A stretch of DNA of 64,000 bases from Durusdinium trenchii (lineage: Eukaryota > Sar > Dinophyceae > Suessiales > Symbiodiniaceae). The stretch's first letter is position 1. Every line of letters starts with the position of its first letter. Under the pieces are notes generated by a model, which saw only the letters and a program-made list of their open reading frames with translations, was not told where the DNA came from and did no database searches. The DNA lies in NCBI GenBank assembly GCA_963970005.1, contig CAXAMN010025706.1, forward strand, positions 174,607-238,606, written 5' to 3'. This document shows, in pieces, positions 54,221 through 63,220 of the stretch. A program made the position numbers and the translations under genes.

Positions 54221-56080
54221 ATGACCGAACTTCGCTATAGCAAAGATGGGGTTCCCATCTACGATGGAACAGCAGAACTTTTTGTTGCTTACAAAAGAGC
54301 TGCTCTCAACTACGTGGAGACACTGGAATGGAAGAAAAGACCTCTCGCTGGACCCAGACTTCAATCAGTGTTAGAAGGGGCTGCACGAACCGCAGTTCAA
54401 CACAAGTCACCAGGGTGGATTTCACATAGTCGGGGCGCTGAAGAACTGCTCACCTTCTTGAAAACCAAGGTACAGCCTCCCACGTTGGCTGAAGCTGGAA
54501 AGTCCATCTCGAGATTCTTCTACCAGGTGAAAAGAAGAAAAGGAGAATGCATGAATGCATGGATCGTCCGCCATGACGAGTCTCTCTTTGAAGCAAGGAG
54601 GACATTGGCCGAGGCCATCGAGGAATATGGACAGGGATATTCCAGTCGGAGGACCTCACTGATTAAGACCTCCACAAGCAAACCAAGGCCATCCAAGAGT
54701 ACATCCAGTCAGCATGGCTCACAACATGCCGACCAGCATCAGGAACAGGGGCCATTCGATTCGAATGGATTGATGCGGGATGAAGATGATCTACACGCTC
54801 AGAACCCGGATGAGCCAGACCCATGGAGAGACTATGCAGGCTGGCACGATTGGAACAATGATGATGAGTGGACCTGGGGTTCATGGGAGAAATGGGAAAC
54901 CGAACCTCGTGTGACAAAGGAGATGGTCTACCAAGCTGAAACCTCAGACCGGGCCTCAGAGGAGGCAGGGAAATTCCTCCCGGACTTCGTCGTGGCTTGG
55001 ATGCTCCTTCAAAGGTCAGGCCTGGATGGCTCAGAAAAGGCCACCATCATTGCCAGCCTCAAGAATGAGTTCACGACTGAAAGGGTCAAGGAAGCATTGA
55101 AGCTGAACTGGACCGATGAAGACCTCCGGAAAAGAGACCAAGTCCGAGGGTCAGCATTGATGCTAGGAGAAGAAGAAGACGATGCCTTTCTACATGAAGA
55201 AGAGACACCGCCAGCACCGACATGGATGACTGAGGCAGAAGTTGAAGAGTACAACTACCTCACCCATGAGACAGAAGAAGCACTAGCAGCCATCCAAGGG
55301 GCAAGACGCACCCTTCGTGATGCCCGCGAGAAGCAATCAATGATGAGGAAAAGCCGACAGTTCTACCCCATGAAGAAGGAGACCTACACGAAGTGGAGAA
55401 CAGAAAGGTCAGAAAGTGAGCGGAAGTGTTTCCGCTGTGGAGGTGCTCACAAGACTGAGACCTGTCCCAAAAAGAACGAAAACACTACTGGCCAAGCAGT
55501 CCACTTCACGTTCACGGCCTCCTCTTCAGGTGACCAGATTGAGCCAGATGCTGCGGAGCAATCATCAGCGGATTTTGAAGCCCTAGCTGCAATGACAATG
55601 AACTCGTTATTGGAAGCTGGGAAGGCCATCATTGATCCCGGCGCAACAAGCACTGTGGGGAGTGTGGATGCAATGACCAGGATTGACAGCATTAACAGAG
55701 GACAAGGGCTCCAAAGAGAGATACAGATCGACCCCAAAGAAAGACCCAGTTTCCGGTTCGGGAACAATGGAAGAACAACGTGCCTCTCTACAGCCCAACT
55801 GCCAGTTCCTCTGCATGGAGGTATGAGCACGATGCGTGTACACGTGCATGACATCCCCAATCAACCAGTCCTGTTGAGCATTGCCTCGCTCCGGGCACTG
55901 GGAGCAGTGATTGATTACGATCAAAACACCATGTTGCTGAAAAGGGTCGATCCACACAAGGTGCTGAAGCTGGAGACGACATCCACTGGCCATCAAGTTT
56001 TTCCGCTCACCGCTGATGTGTACAGTCAGAGCCGCCAAAGGGAAAAGCCTTTTGGTGGCTTGATCGACGACCATGAATAG
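54221..56080 (+). CDS. Gag-protease of the copia element
   Basis: 619 residues from the first in-frame ATG (the frame is open upstream to 54206 with a TTG). The N-terminal half is a helical capsid-like region, followed by an acidic linker. A zinc knuckle C403-F-R-C-x3-H410-x4-C415 binds nucleic acid in Gag proteins. A retroviral-type aspartic protease follows, with IIDPGATST (Asp472); Pro replaces the usual Ser or Thr after Asp. The frame ends with TAG at 56078-56080, but the same frame stays open beyond it into the cargo. After the TAG the next codon is GGA. Gag packages the RNA and the protease matures the polyprotein. Confidence 0.9.
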   Translation: MTELRYSKDGVPIYDGTAELFVAYKRAALNYVETLEWKKRPLAGPRLQSVLEGAARTAVQHKSPGWISHSRGAEELLTFLKTKVQPPTLAEAGKSISRFFYQVKRRKGECMNAWIVRHDESLFEARRTLAEAIEEYGQGYSSRRTSLIKTSTSKPRPSKSTSSQHGSQHADQHQEQGPFDSNGLMRDEDDLHAQNPDEPDPWRDYAGWHDWNNDDEWTWGSWEKWETEPRVTKEMVYQAETSDRASEEAGKFLPDFVVAWMLLQRSGLDGSEKATIIASLKNEFTTERVKEALKLNWTDEDLRKRDQVRGSALMLGEEEDDAFLHEEETPPAPTWMTEAEVEEYNYLTHETEEALAAIQGARRTLRDAREKQSMMRKSRQFYPMKKETYTKWRTERSESERKCFRCGGAHKTETCPKKNENTTGQAVHFTFTASSSGDQIEPDAAEQSSADFEALAAMTMNSLLEAGKAIIDPGATSTVGSVDAMTRIDSINRGQGLQREIQIDPKERPSFRFGNNGRTTCLSTAQLPVPLHGGMSTMRVHVHDIPNQPVLLSIASLRALGAVIDYDQNTMLLKRVDPHKVLKLETTSTGHQVFPLTADVYSQSRQREKPFGGLIDDHE

Positions 56081-56435
56081 GGACATGACCCTCCGAGGCA
56101 TAATGGAACGCACTGCGAGCCTTGGGGGGTACACGACACTAGCACAGAGCGATGCCATTCCCAATTGTCCAAGGGTCAGGTTGACAGTATGTTGGATTAC
56201 AACCGGGGTAATGCTAAGTATGACGATCCCATAGGAAACCATTCCCCTCGACCTTCCGGACCGAAACCTGAACATGAGAAGGAAAACGAAAAACCAACGC
56301 TGGTTGCACCACCACCGCAGAGCCACCAAGGGAAGAACCAAGGGGGCCATCCGGTTGAGAGTTGTTTCATGACCTCAGGCAAACAGAGTACTCAAGCTAG
56401 GATTTCTGACTACTTCCGTCCACCTGTCCGTAGCC
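56081..56435 (+). CDS. Linker segment in the gag-pro frame with a PCNA-box-like motif
   Basis: After the TAG, frame 2 stays open. It is mostly Pro/Lys/Glu-rich and likely disordered. At 56393-56416 it encodes QARISDYF, which fits the PCNA-interacting consensus Q-x-x-hydrophobic-x-x-aromatic-aromatic exactly and is followed by RPP. Whether it is translated depends on readthrough of the TAG or a separate start (an ATG occurs at 56189). Confidence 0.45.
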
Positions 56436-57242
56436 ATGCCATCCATGACCAAGGAGGTCTTGAGACAGCGCATCAAAGAGATGGGCGAGGAACCTCCAGC
56501 CGAGTGGACTCGGACTCAGCTCGAGACGCGGTTTCAGGAGCTGAAAGACGAGACCTCACCTGGCCAGAAGATCCAGAACCAACTCTTGGTGGAAATGAAT
56601 CGTGCTTCCAAGAAAAAGATCGAATTGCAGAAGTACATTCAAGAGCGCCTGGAACTCAAGATCACCGGCAACGAAACGGTGGCTCGCTTACAGACCATGG
56701 GTCACCAAAAGATCATGGAGATGACACCACCACTGGGATCCGACAAGATGGGGTATGGAAAACATGCCAACAAGACATACCAGGAGGTCCTCGTGTCCGA
56801 CCCGTCATATGTGGACTGGTGCCACCAAACCAGTCAAGAAGAGGAGACATGCTGGCAGATGAAGAGATTCCTCAAGTGGGTGACACAACGTCAAGCCACT
56901 CAAGGGAATGCCCTCGAGAGCTTCACCCAGAAGAGGACAGTGCTATCCCAGGGGAAGATCCTGGAGAGCTTCAACCAGAAGAAGAACATGACCTCACCAG
57001 AAGCACCCGGCTACAACAAGCCAGAAGCCGCCTCAGCACCATCCAGCGGCACCGAGGGATCCTTCATTCACATTCCCATGGACACCTCAGTGACAGCAGC
57101 AGACGCAGAGGAACTCCTCAGCGACCTGGATGTCCAGATCCGCGAGCTGGAGCGTCAGAAGGCCATGGTCCGCAAGAGCACATCCAAGAAAGAGGAAGCC
57201 AAGACCCAGAAGACGGGGGAATCATCTCGAACCCAGACGTGA
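56436..57242 (+). CDS. Cargo ORF: SAP-like plus ExoX-C-like domains
   Basis: 268 residues from an ATG, in a different frame from gag-pro. Residues about 5-37 (VLRQRIKEMGEEPPAEWTR, then TQLETRFQEL) resemble a SAP DNA-binding helix-turn-helix. Residues 107-128 (YGKHANKTYQEVLVSDPSYV, then DW) resemble the small domain found at the C-terminus of ExoX-type exonucleases and related proteins. Two repeats, QGNALESF (156-163) and QGKILESF (172-179), look like degenerate PCNA boxes. A coiled-coil-like stretch precedes a Lys-rich tail. TGA stop. Frame 2 is also open throughout this region but gives low-complexity sequence, so this frame is the real one. Role in the element unknown. Confidence 0.65.
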   Translation: MPSMTKEVLRQRIKEMGEEPPAEWTRTQLETRFQELKDETSPGQKIQNQLLVEMNRASKKKIELQKYIQERLELKITGNETVARLQTMGHQKIMEMTPPLGSDKMGYGKHANKTYQEVLVSDPSYVDWCHQTSQEEETCWQMKRFLKWVTQRQATQGNALESFTQKRTVLSQGKILESFNQKKNMTSPEAPGYNKPEAASAPSSGTEGSFIHIPMDTSVTAADAEELLSDLDVQIRELERQKAMVRKSTSKKEEAKTQKTGESSRTQT

Positions 57243-58246
57243 AGAACTCTGAGCCTGGAGCCAACGAAAAGTCTGGCACGGGCAGAGGGATTGAATATCT
57301 GAGTGAGCACGCTAAGAAGGACATTCTTTTTGGATTTTGTCGTGGGTTTGAGGAAGATTGGAACTTGGTTGCTTTTGGGGGTCGGCTTAGACTCCTGGAG
57401 GTGTGTTGTGATCCTGAAAGCGAGCTCTCACATGCCTGTGAAAAGACTTTTGGTCCTGGAAGCGCACAACGCCTCTCTCATTTAAATGGGGGGGACCTGG
57501 AAACTACGGCGGGTGAAGAGTTTGTTTGTAGTGTGATCAGAGAGAAGCGTCCTGGCCTTGTTTGGATAAGCCCAGAATGTGGTCCCTACTCCCCAATGCA
57601 AAACCTCAACCAGCGAACCGAGCAGCAAAAGAAGCAGCTGCAGGAGAAACGCGACCGAGCGAAACGACAGTATGAAGCCACATGTCGCATCGGTGAGTTC
57701 TGCCACCAAGAAGGTATTCCTTTTGTGATTGAGCTTTCGGAGAGATGTCAAGGATGGCAACTCCCAATGTTCGCCAGACTGCAAAACAAAGTGCGATGTT
57801 TTTCAGGGGTGTGTAAGGGATGCCAGGTTGGACTTAGAAATGAAAAAGGAGAACTTCTCGGAAAAGGTTGGAGGTTGATGGGTTCATGTCGAGGCCTCAT
57901 AAACCACATGAGTCTTAGGTGTACGGGTAACCATGTTCATGGACAATGTGAAGGCCACAACCGATGTAGAAGTACGGCCTTTTACACTTCTGAGTTTTGC
58001 AAAAGGGTTGTGCAAAGCATCAAAACCGACAACTTATGTGGAAAAGTGGTGCGAGAACTTCAGGATGGAACCAACATACATGGTGACATGAATCATGGAA
58101 TTTTGGTCCATGAAAACGGAAATGAGGAGAAAACGAGAAACCATGATTTTGAGTGTTGGGTCATGAGTCAGGAACAACGAACTAAACCTTTCAGGCCTTG
58201 CGACGAATCCACTCTGCCACCGGTCACTGCAGTCAAGAATACTTGA
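57243..58246 (+). CDS. Cargo domain with C5-methyltransferase-like motifs
   Basis: Frame 2 again, open from 56081 to the TGA at 58244-58246. Numbering from 56165, LRLLEVCCDPES (about 408-419) resembles the SAM-binding motif I, VWISPECGPYSPMQ with Cys472 resembles motif IV (PCQ with the catalytic Cys), and VIELSERC (Glu523) resembles motif VI (ENV). A Cys/His cluster follows (VCKGCQVG, then CTGNHVHGQCEGHNRC), probably zinc-binding. A cytosine methyltransferase or a derived Rossmann domain is my inference; motifs VIII-X were not identified. Dinoflagellate retrotransposons carrying DNA methyltransferases have been reported, so the idea is not unprecedented. The domain ends shortly before integrase and overlaps it by 61 bases. 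Confidence 0.55.
58186..58246 (+). other. Overlap of the cargo frame and the pol frame (-1)
   Basis: Pol's frame opens at 58186, right after a TAA, and the methyltransferase-like frame closes at 58246. Moving into pol needs a -1 shift or a 1-base deletion in this copy. I see no canonical slippery heptamer; ACCTTTCAGG is the only weak candidate. Confidence 0.6.
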
Positions 58247-61200
58247 TTCGTGCGCTCCGTCGTCGAAACGCTGGGAAGGAGGTGTTGGAGTTGGCTAGAC
58301 AGTTTCGGTGCCCCAGTTGTGAGGAGAATAGGATTCCTGGTCCCCGAAACCAATCGAGTTTGGAGGAAATTCCACCCAAATGGGCTAAGGTCCAAGTGGA
58401 TGGAGCCACGTGGGTCCATCCGGAAACCAAAAGGCCGTTCCATTTCATTCTGGGAATTGATGAAGGGTGTAGGTTCAGAAAGGGGATGTCCCTGAAAGAA
58501 GGAAAGAAGATTAGCCTTTCGGGTTCTGACTTCATTCAGTTCTTTGAAGAACAATGGAAACCCTTGTTTGGAAACCCTGCTACCATTCGTATGGATCCTG
58601 CCGGAGCCTTTCGTAGTGAGCAGGTGGATCAATACATGTTGAAACACAAAATTATGAGTGATCACATCCCTGCGGAAGCCCATTGGGAACTGCCCGTGGT
58701 GGAAAGGGCAATTAGGACGACTAAGGAGATGATGACCAAAATTAGTTCGGAGTTTCCGGAAATGAGTGAAGAAGAACTTTTTCAGAGGGCTCTCTGGGCT
58801 CAAAACTCCAGAGATCAATATTTGGGCTACTCTCCCCTTCAACATGTGCTTGGAAGAAATCCCAATGATCAAGGCCAGCTGCACAATCAGGGTTGTGGGG
58901 ATGTCCCGGTGATAACGGAGAAGGGTCTTTCCGCCGAATTCGGGAATGACGTGAGGGCCATGCAGATTGCTGAAGAAGCCTTTCTGGAAGAACAATACCG
59001 CCAAAGACTCATGAGGGCTAAGGCCTCCGGGGCTCGCAAGTCGATGATGTTCAAACCCGGAGACTTGGTTTTCTATTGGCGTAAACAGATGGGAAACCAC
59101 GGGGGTGAAACGAAAGGTCAGAACTTCAAAAAGGGAGGTTTCATTGGACCAGCCAGAGTGCTTGCCACCGAAACCAAAGTTGAGAGTGATGGTCAACGAA
59201 GGCCGACGCAACACGTATGGCTTTTTCGAGGCTCAAAGTTGTTGAAGGCCACCCCAAATTTGCTTCGCCACGCCAGTGAACGAGAGGAAGCATGGGCAGA
59301 GCTTCAAGAAGATCATCCAATACCCTGGACCATTTCAGGGATGCTTGAACAAGGACAAACCAAAACCTATGAAGATCTGACCAGAGAAACACCACCAGAA
59401 CCAGAAGACCTAGAAGACGACCCAGTCATCCATCCCGAATCACCGACCCCAAGCCGTCGACGACACTTACAGAAAGAACCAGCAAACGTGTTCAGACCAT
59501 TGAAACTACATCGACGAGATGGACAAGAGAGAAGTCGACGACAAGGAGAACAACTTGAACAAGACAGAACAAAACAAATCAAGTTGGACCATGCTCTAGC
59601 AGAACACCCACTGGTGGCATTGGCAGCGGACACACCAACAACAGTGCTGGACAGTGAGTTGGGTTGTATCCAGATTACCATCGACCTTCCTCAAAACAAA
59701 AAGCACCAGAAGGGACAATGGCTAAGAGACCTACCAGCATACCTGGTGAGTCAAACAAGAAAGAACCACATTGAGGTCTCCGAACGAAGACTGACTCCGG
59801 AAGAACTGGAGCAATTCAAGAGCGCCAAGGATAAAGAGGTCAGGAACTACATCATGGCCGAGGTCTTTCGCAAGATTCCGGATCACCTGAAACCTGACCA
59901 AAGTCAAATCCTGAAAATGCGCTGGATCCTCACCTGGAAAGTGGACAAAGATCATCCCGAGCAGAGGAAAGCAAAAGCCAGAGCCGTCATTCTGGGATAC
60001 CAAGATCCATTGTATGAATGGAGGCCAACAAGCAGCCCGACTATGAGTAAAGGAACAAGACAAATGTTCCTGACTCTATGTGCCGCCTACCATTTTACAG
60101 TGGAAAAAGGAGACATTTCAGGTGCCTTTTTACAAGGCCGAGAAGTGAAAGATGAGATCTTTGTTGAACCGCTCAAGGAGATCACCGAAGCTATGGGGAT
60201 AGCAGAAGGATCCACAACAAGACTGGTAAAAGCAGCATATGGATTGGTACAAGCGCCTTTGGAATTCTACTTGACAGTGGACGAGTTCCTCATGAGCCAA
60301 GGATTCATTAGGCAGAAATCCGACCCTTGCTGCTGGGGACTATATGATGATGACAACAGACCCATAGGATGGATCTGTTCTCACGTTGATGACTTCATGT
60401 TTGGAGGGCTCGCAACTGACAGCAGGTGGCTTCATGCGAAGACTGCAATCAAAGAGCGCTTCAAGTTTGGAGAATGGGAACAGAAGAAGTTCATACAATG
60501 TGGAGTCACCATCGAGCAAAGAGAAGACTTTTCCTTTAGCCTGTCACAGCCAGAGTTTTTGGACCAAGTTTCTGAGGTCTTCATCAACAAGCAACGACTT
60601 AGAGAACCCGAACAACTCGCAACAGAAGATGAAAAGAAACAACTTCGCAGCGTGTTGGGTTGTTTGGCATGGCATGCAGGTCAGTTAGCCATGGAACTTA
60701 GTGCACCCACAGGATTGCTCCTGTCAAGGGTGCCTCAGGCAAAAGTCACAGACCTCCTCGAAGCCAACAAACTCTTGAGAAAAGCAAAACTACGACAAGG
60801 TCAGAAGATGATCATCCACGCACTCCAGAAGGAGGATTTGATGCTCACAGCATGGGTAGACGCTGCACACGGCAATCGTCAAGACCTCAGTAGCACCAAA
60901 GGCATCATCATTGGATGCACTCCAAAGAGAGTATTAGATGGGGATTTAGTAGAGGTCAACCCAATTTACTGGTGTTCCTCGAAGATATCCCGTGTCTGTC
61001 GCTCGAGCGCCTCAGCAGAAACAAGAGCTGCAGTTGACGGAGAAGACCAGTTGTTTGCTCTGCGATTCCAAATGGCTGAATTCCTAGGACATCATGCCAA
61101 CATATGGAATCCCTGTGAAACGGTTGGTCATGTTGAAGGAGCTCTCATTAGTGATAGCAAAAACGTGTATGATCGACTTAATTCCACGGTCCTCACCCTC

Positions 61201-61443
61201 AGTGGAGCTGAAAAGAGAAGTGACATTGAAGCCCTCTGCCTCAAGGAGGCAATTGTTGAAGATGGGGTGCAGTTGAGGTGGGTCAACGGAGAAAGTCAAC
61301 TTGCTAACAGCTTGACGAAACATGATGAACCACACCAACTTTTGATGTTTTCTGAACGGAATGGTCGATGGAGAATTGTTTACGATGAAGGGATCATTTC
61401 CGGTAAGAAGAGAAAGCAACAAGGAAAGGGACCTCTCGACTGA
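58198..61443 (+). CDS. Copia Pol: integrase, reverse transcriptase, RNase H
   Basis: 1,081 residues from a TTG (open from 58186), TGA stop. Integrase: zinc module H5-x4-H10 ... C38-x2-C41 and a DD35E core with Asp68 (VQVDGAT), Asp133 (RMDPAGAF) and Glu169 (PVVERAI). After a disordered linker comes the RT, with Asp639 in KGDISGAFLQG and the catalytic pair in SHVDDFMFGG (Asp731, Asp732; HVDD in place of the usual YVDD). RNase H follows with Asp888 (TAWVDAAHG), Glu941 (SASAETRAA) and Asp986 (LISDSKNVYD), ending with the typical copia WVNGESQLANSLTK. All catalytic acids are intact, so the pol enzymes could be functional. Probably made as a fusion with upstream ORFs. Confidence 0.95.
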   Translation: MRRIHSATGHCSQEYLIRALRRRNAGKEVLELARQFRCPSCEENRIPGPRNQSSLEEIPPKWAKVQVDGATWVHPETKRPFHFILGIDEGCRFRKGMSLKEGKKISLSGSDFIQFFEEQWKPLFGNPATIRMDPAGAFRSEQVDQYMLKHKIMSDHIPAEAHWELPVVERAIRTTKEMMTKISSEFPEMSEEELFQRALWAQNSRDQYLGYSPLQHVLGRNPNDQGQLHNQGCGDVPVITEKGLSAEFGNDVRAMQIAEEAFLEEQYRQRLMRAKASGARKSMMFKPGDLVFYWRKQMGNHGGETKGQNFKKGGFIGPARVLATETKVESDGQRRPTQHVWLFRGSKLLKATPNLLRHASEREEAWAELQEDHPIPWTISGMLEQGQTKTYEDLTRETPPEPEDLEDDPVIHPESPTPSRRRHLQKEPANVFRPLKLHRRDGQERSRRQGEQLEQDRTKQIKLDHALAEHPLVALAADTPTTVLDSELGCIQITIDLPQNKKHQKGQWLRDLPAYLVSQTRKNHIEVSERRLTPEELEQFKSAKDKEVRNYIMAEVFRKIPDHLKPDQSQILKMRWILTWKVDKDHPEQRKAKARAVILGYQDPLYEWRPTSSPTMSKGTRQMFLTLCAAYHFTVEKGDISGAFLQGREVKDEIFVEPLKEITEAMGIAEGSTTRLVKAAYGLVQAPLEFYLTVDEFLMSQGFIRQKSDPCCWGLYDDDNRPIGWICSHVDDFMFGGLATDSRWLHAKTAIKERFKFGEWEQKKFIQCGVTIEQREDFSFSLSQPEFLDQVSEVFINKQRLREPEQLATEDEKKQLRSVLGCLAWHAGQLAMELSAPTGLLLSRVPQAKVTDLLEANKLLRKAKLRQGQKMIIHALQKEDLMLTAWVDAAHGNRQDLSSTKGIIIGCTPKRVLDGDLVEVNPIYWCSSKISRVCRSSASAETRAAVDGEDQLFALRFQMAEFLGHHANIWNPCETVGHVEGALISDSKNVYDRLNSTVLTLSGAEKRSDIEALCLKEAIVEDGVQLRWVNGESQLANSLTKHDEPHQLLMFSERNGRWRIVYDEGIISGKKRKQQGKGPLD

Positions 61444-61484
61444 ATTGAGAATGGCATCTAAAAATATTTAAGAGTCTGGACCCA

Positions 61485-61603
61485 TGCAGATTTTCCAATC
61501 ATGTGGTCCACGTTCATGTCCGGTCGCCGACACTCACGGGGTCAAGCGCCCCACCCTAGCTTTGAAAATAGCCTTGCGGGTCGCTGCGCCTTGTTGCTTC
61601 GCA
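61485..61603 (+). repeat. 3' LTR
   Basis: 119 bp, identical to the 5' LTR. Preceded by GAGTCTGGACCCA, not a polypurine tract. Followed by a TATATA run. Confidence 0.93.
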
Positions 61604-61617
61604 TATATATATATATA

Positions 61618-61690
61618 TTAAGTTGAAGGCCATCGATGCTAAGTTGGAGGCCATCGCTAGTATGTTGGACGCCATCGCTAGTAGGTTTAC
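61618..61690. repeat. Minisatellite units beside the 3' LTR
   Basis: Three to four diverged units (GAAGGCCATCGATGCTAAG, GGAGGCCATCGCTAGTATG, GGACGCCATCGCTAGTAGG) in tandem, related to the 34.2-35.1 kb array. Confidence 0.75.
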
Positions 61691-62059
61691 CGGCAATACA
61701 ACTGGCCTTTCGTTTCACTCTCAGCGAAGGGACCTGGACATTACCCGTGCCTTTCAGCATTTTCAGCGCCAAAGATGTGGCCATACTCGAAGAGAATCTG
61801 GTGCCAGTGCTGCCACGAGCCTGCGAGTCAAATGTTTTCATGGAGTCTGGCAATGACAGCAACCTTAGGCAAAGTATGGCAAAGCCGTCGCCAAACGCAA
61901 CAACAACCATGCACTTTCATGAATTCCTTTCGCACAAAAAGAAGCCGCGAAATCTGCAACGCAATGGACGGGTTGAATGTTCTAATCAAAACATCGCACA
62001 ACAGAAACAACAAACCATACCCTATTGTACCCTACTTATGTCAGTGAGTGATTACTCAC

Positions 62060-62650
62060 CTTCGAGTTTCCTCTTCGCAGATTGGGGTGCATTTGACATG
62101 CCACGCCTTGGCCGGCTGAAAAAATGAATGAGAGAAGGATGGGGAAGGACTCCAAAGGACAATATCTGATGGGGTGAACCCTTACTCCTTTTGCAGAAAT
62201 CACTGTGGCAAAGACACAAAGAAGCAATGGTGCTTTGTTTGCCACAAAACCAAAAGGCAGCAGAATAAATTCTCCGAGATCGCACGATGGCAGCAAGCAG
62301 CAGCGCACTTGTAGGTTGTATTCCTCTTTATGCACTAGGCAGTCACCCATCGCTCTCCGGGTTATACCGGCTATCTTGTTCTTGCAGTTATATACCAGTC
62401 GTTTCTCGAGGAAATGCTACAAAAAGGCAATACCATTGTCAAAGCACTGTTCCTGACAACAGTTAGTTTTGGCAACAGCTCACCTGCAGTCTTTTCTCTG
62501 GATAGCCCACAAAGCCCCACAATATATGTTACGATTGACAACACATGACAATGCACTAGGCTCACTGACTCCCAATCTGTGAGATCATCAGCCGCAGCAT
62601 GCAAGTATTCCTCCAGGCCTGGGGCGACGGCACATTTTTAAGGCTGAACA
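62060..62650 (-). CDS. Exon group of an unnamed minus-strand gene
   Basis: The best piece is a 56-bp exon (62115-62060) between acceptor TTTTTTCAG and donor TCGAAG|GTGAGT, reading PAKAWHVKCTPICEEETR. Upstream, LPFGFVANKAPLLLCVFATV ends at AAAGGA|GTAAGG (about 62190). Further up, YLHAAADDLTDWES ends at GAGTCA|GTGAGC (about 62571). All use good GT donors. Host gene order on the minus strand therefore resumes directly beyond the retrotransposon. Function unknown. Confidence 0.45.
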
Positions 62651-63007
62651 TCTAAGCGGCACCCTCCCAAAAAACTCACATGGGCCAGAAGATCATGCTT
62701 TCACTCCCACAAATCCCTGGACATCAATGTTGCATCAGTCTGCGTGGGACAATCTTGTTGCATCCCTTGCCAGGTTCAAACTGAGGATCCGAAATGATCT
62801 CAAAAACAATTGATGCTTTCTTCTGTGCCACATAAAACATAAGCCGACTTTTTTGCGGAGTTAGTTCTTCATTGAACGTCTCATATCACATCAAATGCAT
62901 CCGAACGTAGCCTGGTGACCCCGAAGCCCATTGCAACAAGCATACTCCCATGCGTCCTGTGTGAAAGCATGCGTGTTCATCCTTCTTGCCCAAAACTGTC
63001 CAATTGT
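62651..63007. other. Unassigned stretch
   Basis: No supported gene; short open frames only. Confidence 0.35.
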
Positions 63008-63220
63008 TTAATCGATGTCGTCAGGCGACTGTCCGTCTTGATTTGGAAACGGCACTGCATGTCGCATGCCGTCTGCAATCCTTAAGGTGTTTCTACGTGT
63101 TCTGACTATTTTCAACTTCAACTGTATGATCTGTATGTAGAGTTGGTGGTTTGATTCTGCGATGTCTTCCGCAATCTCTTTATAACGACGGCCCGAAACT
63201 AAGAATGACTTTTGTGCCAT
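63008..63220 (-). CDS. Small ORF, 70 residues, ATG to TAA
   Basis: Complete frame: MAQKSFLVSGRRYKEIAED, a helical middle (IAESNHQLYIQIIQLKLKIV), then RTRRNTLRIADGMRHAVPF and an acidic end. It reads like a real small helical protein or a first exon. No family recognised. Confidence 0.45.
   Translation of the reverse strand: MAQKSFLVSGRRYKEIAEDIAESNHQLYIQIIQLKLKIVRTRRNTLRIADGMRHAVPFPNQDGQSPDDID

Larger units (their letters stand above)
54014..61603 (+). mobile_element. Ty1/copia LTR retrotransposon with extra cargo, 7.6 kb
   Basis: Bounded by two identical 119-bp LTRs starting TG and ending CA. The order is gag, protease, cargo, integrase, RT, RNase H; integrase before RT defines the copia superfamily. 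Coding stretches lie in several frames: gag-pro in frame 2 (stop TAG at 56078-56080), a SAP/ExoX-like ORF in frame 3, a methyltransferase-like stretch back in frame 2, and pol in frame 1. Identical LTRs argue for recent insertion, yet the frame changes suggest either damage or recoding. It sits on the plus strand, opposite to the host genes around it, in a TA microsatellite. No clear polypurine tract abuts the 3' LTR; the nearest purine-rich run is at about 61413-61430, still inside pol. Confidence 0.93.

Noticed and set aside
54071-54364. Minus frame at the 5' end of the copia element, with a matching one at 61542-61910
   Set aside because: They share the LTR sequence in antisense and overlap gag; they are shadows.
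674-61443. Genome-wide reassignment of TAG to Gln
   Set aside because: The 876-residue DIS3L2 model contains no internal TAG and ends in TAG, and the kinase exons have none. Any TAG effect is local or reflects decay.
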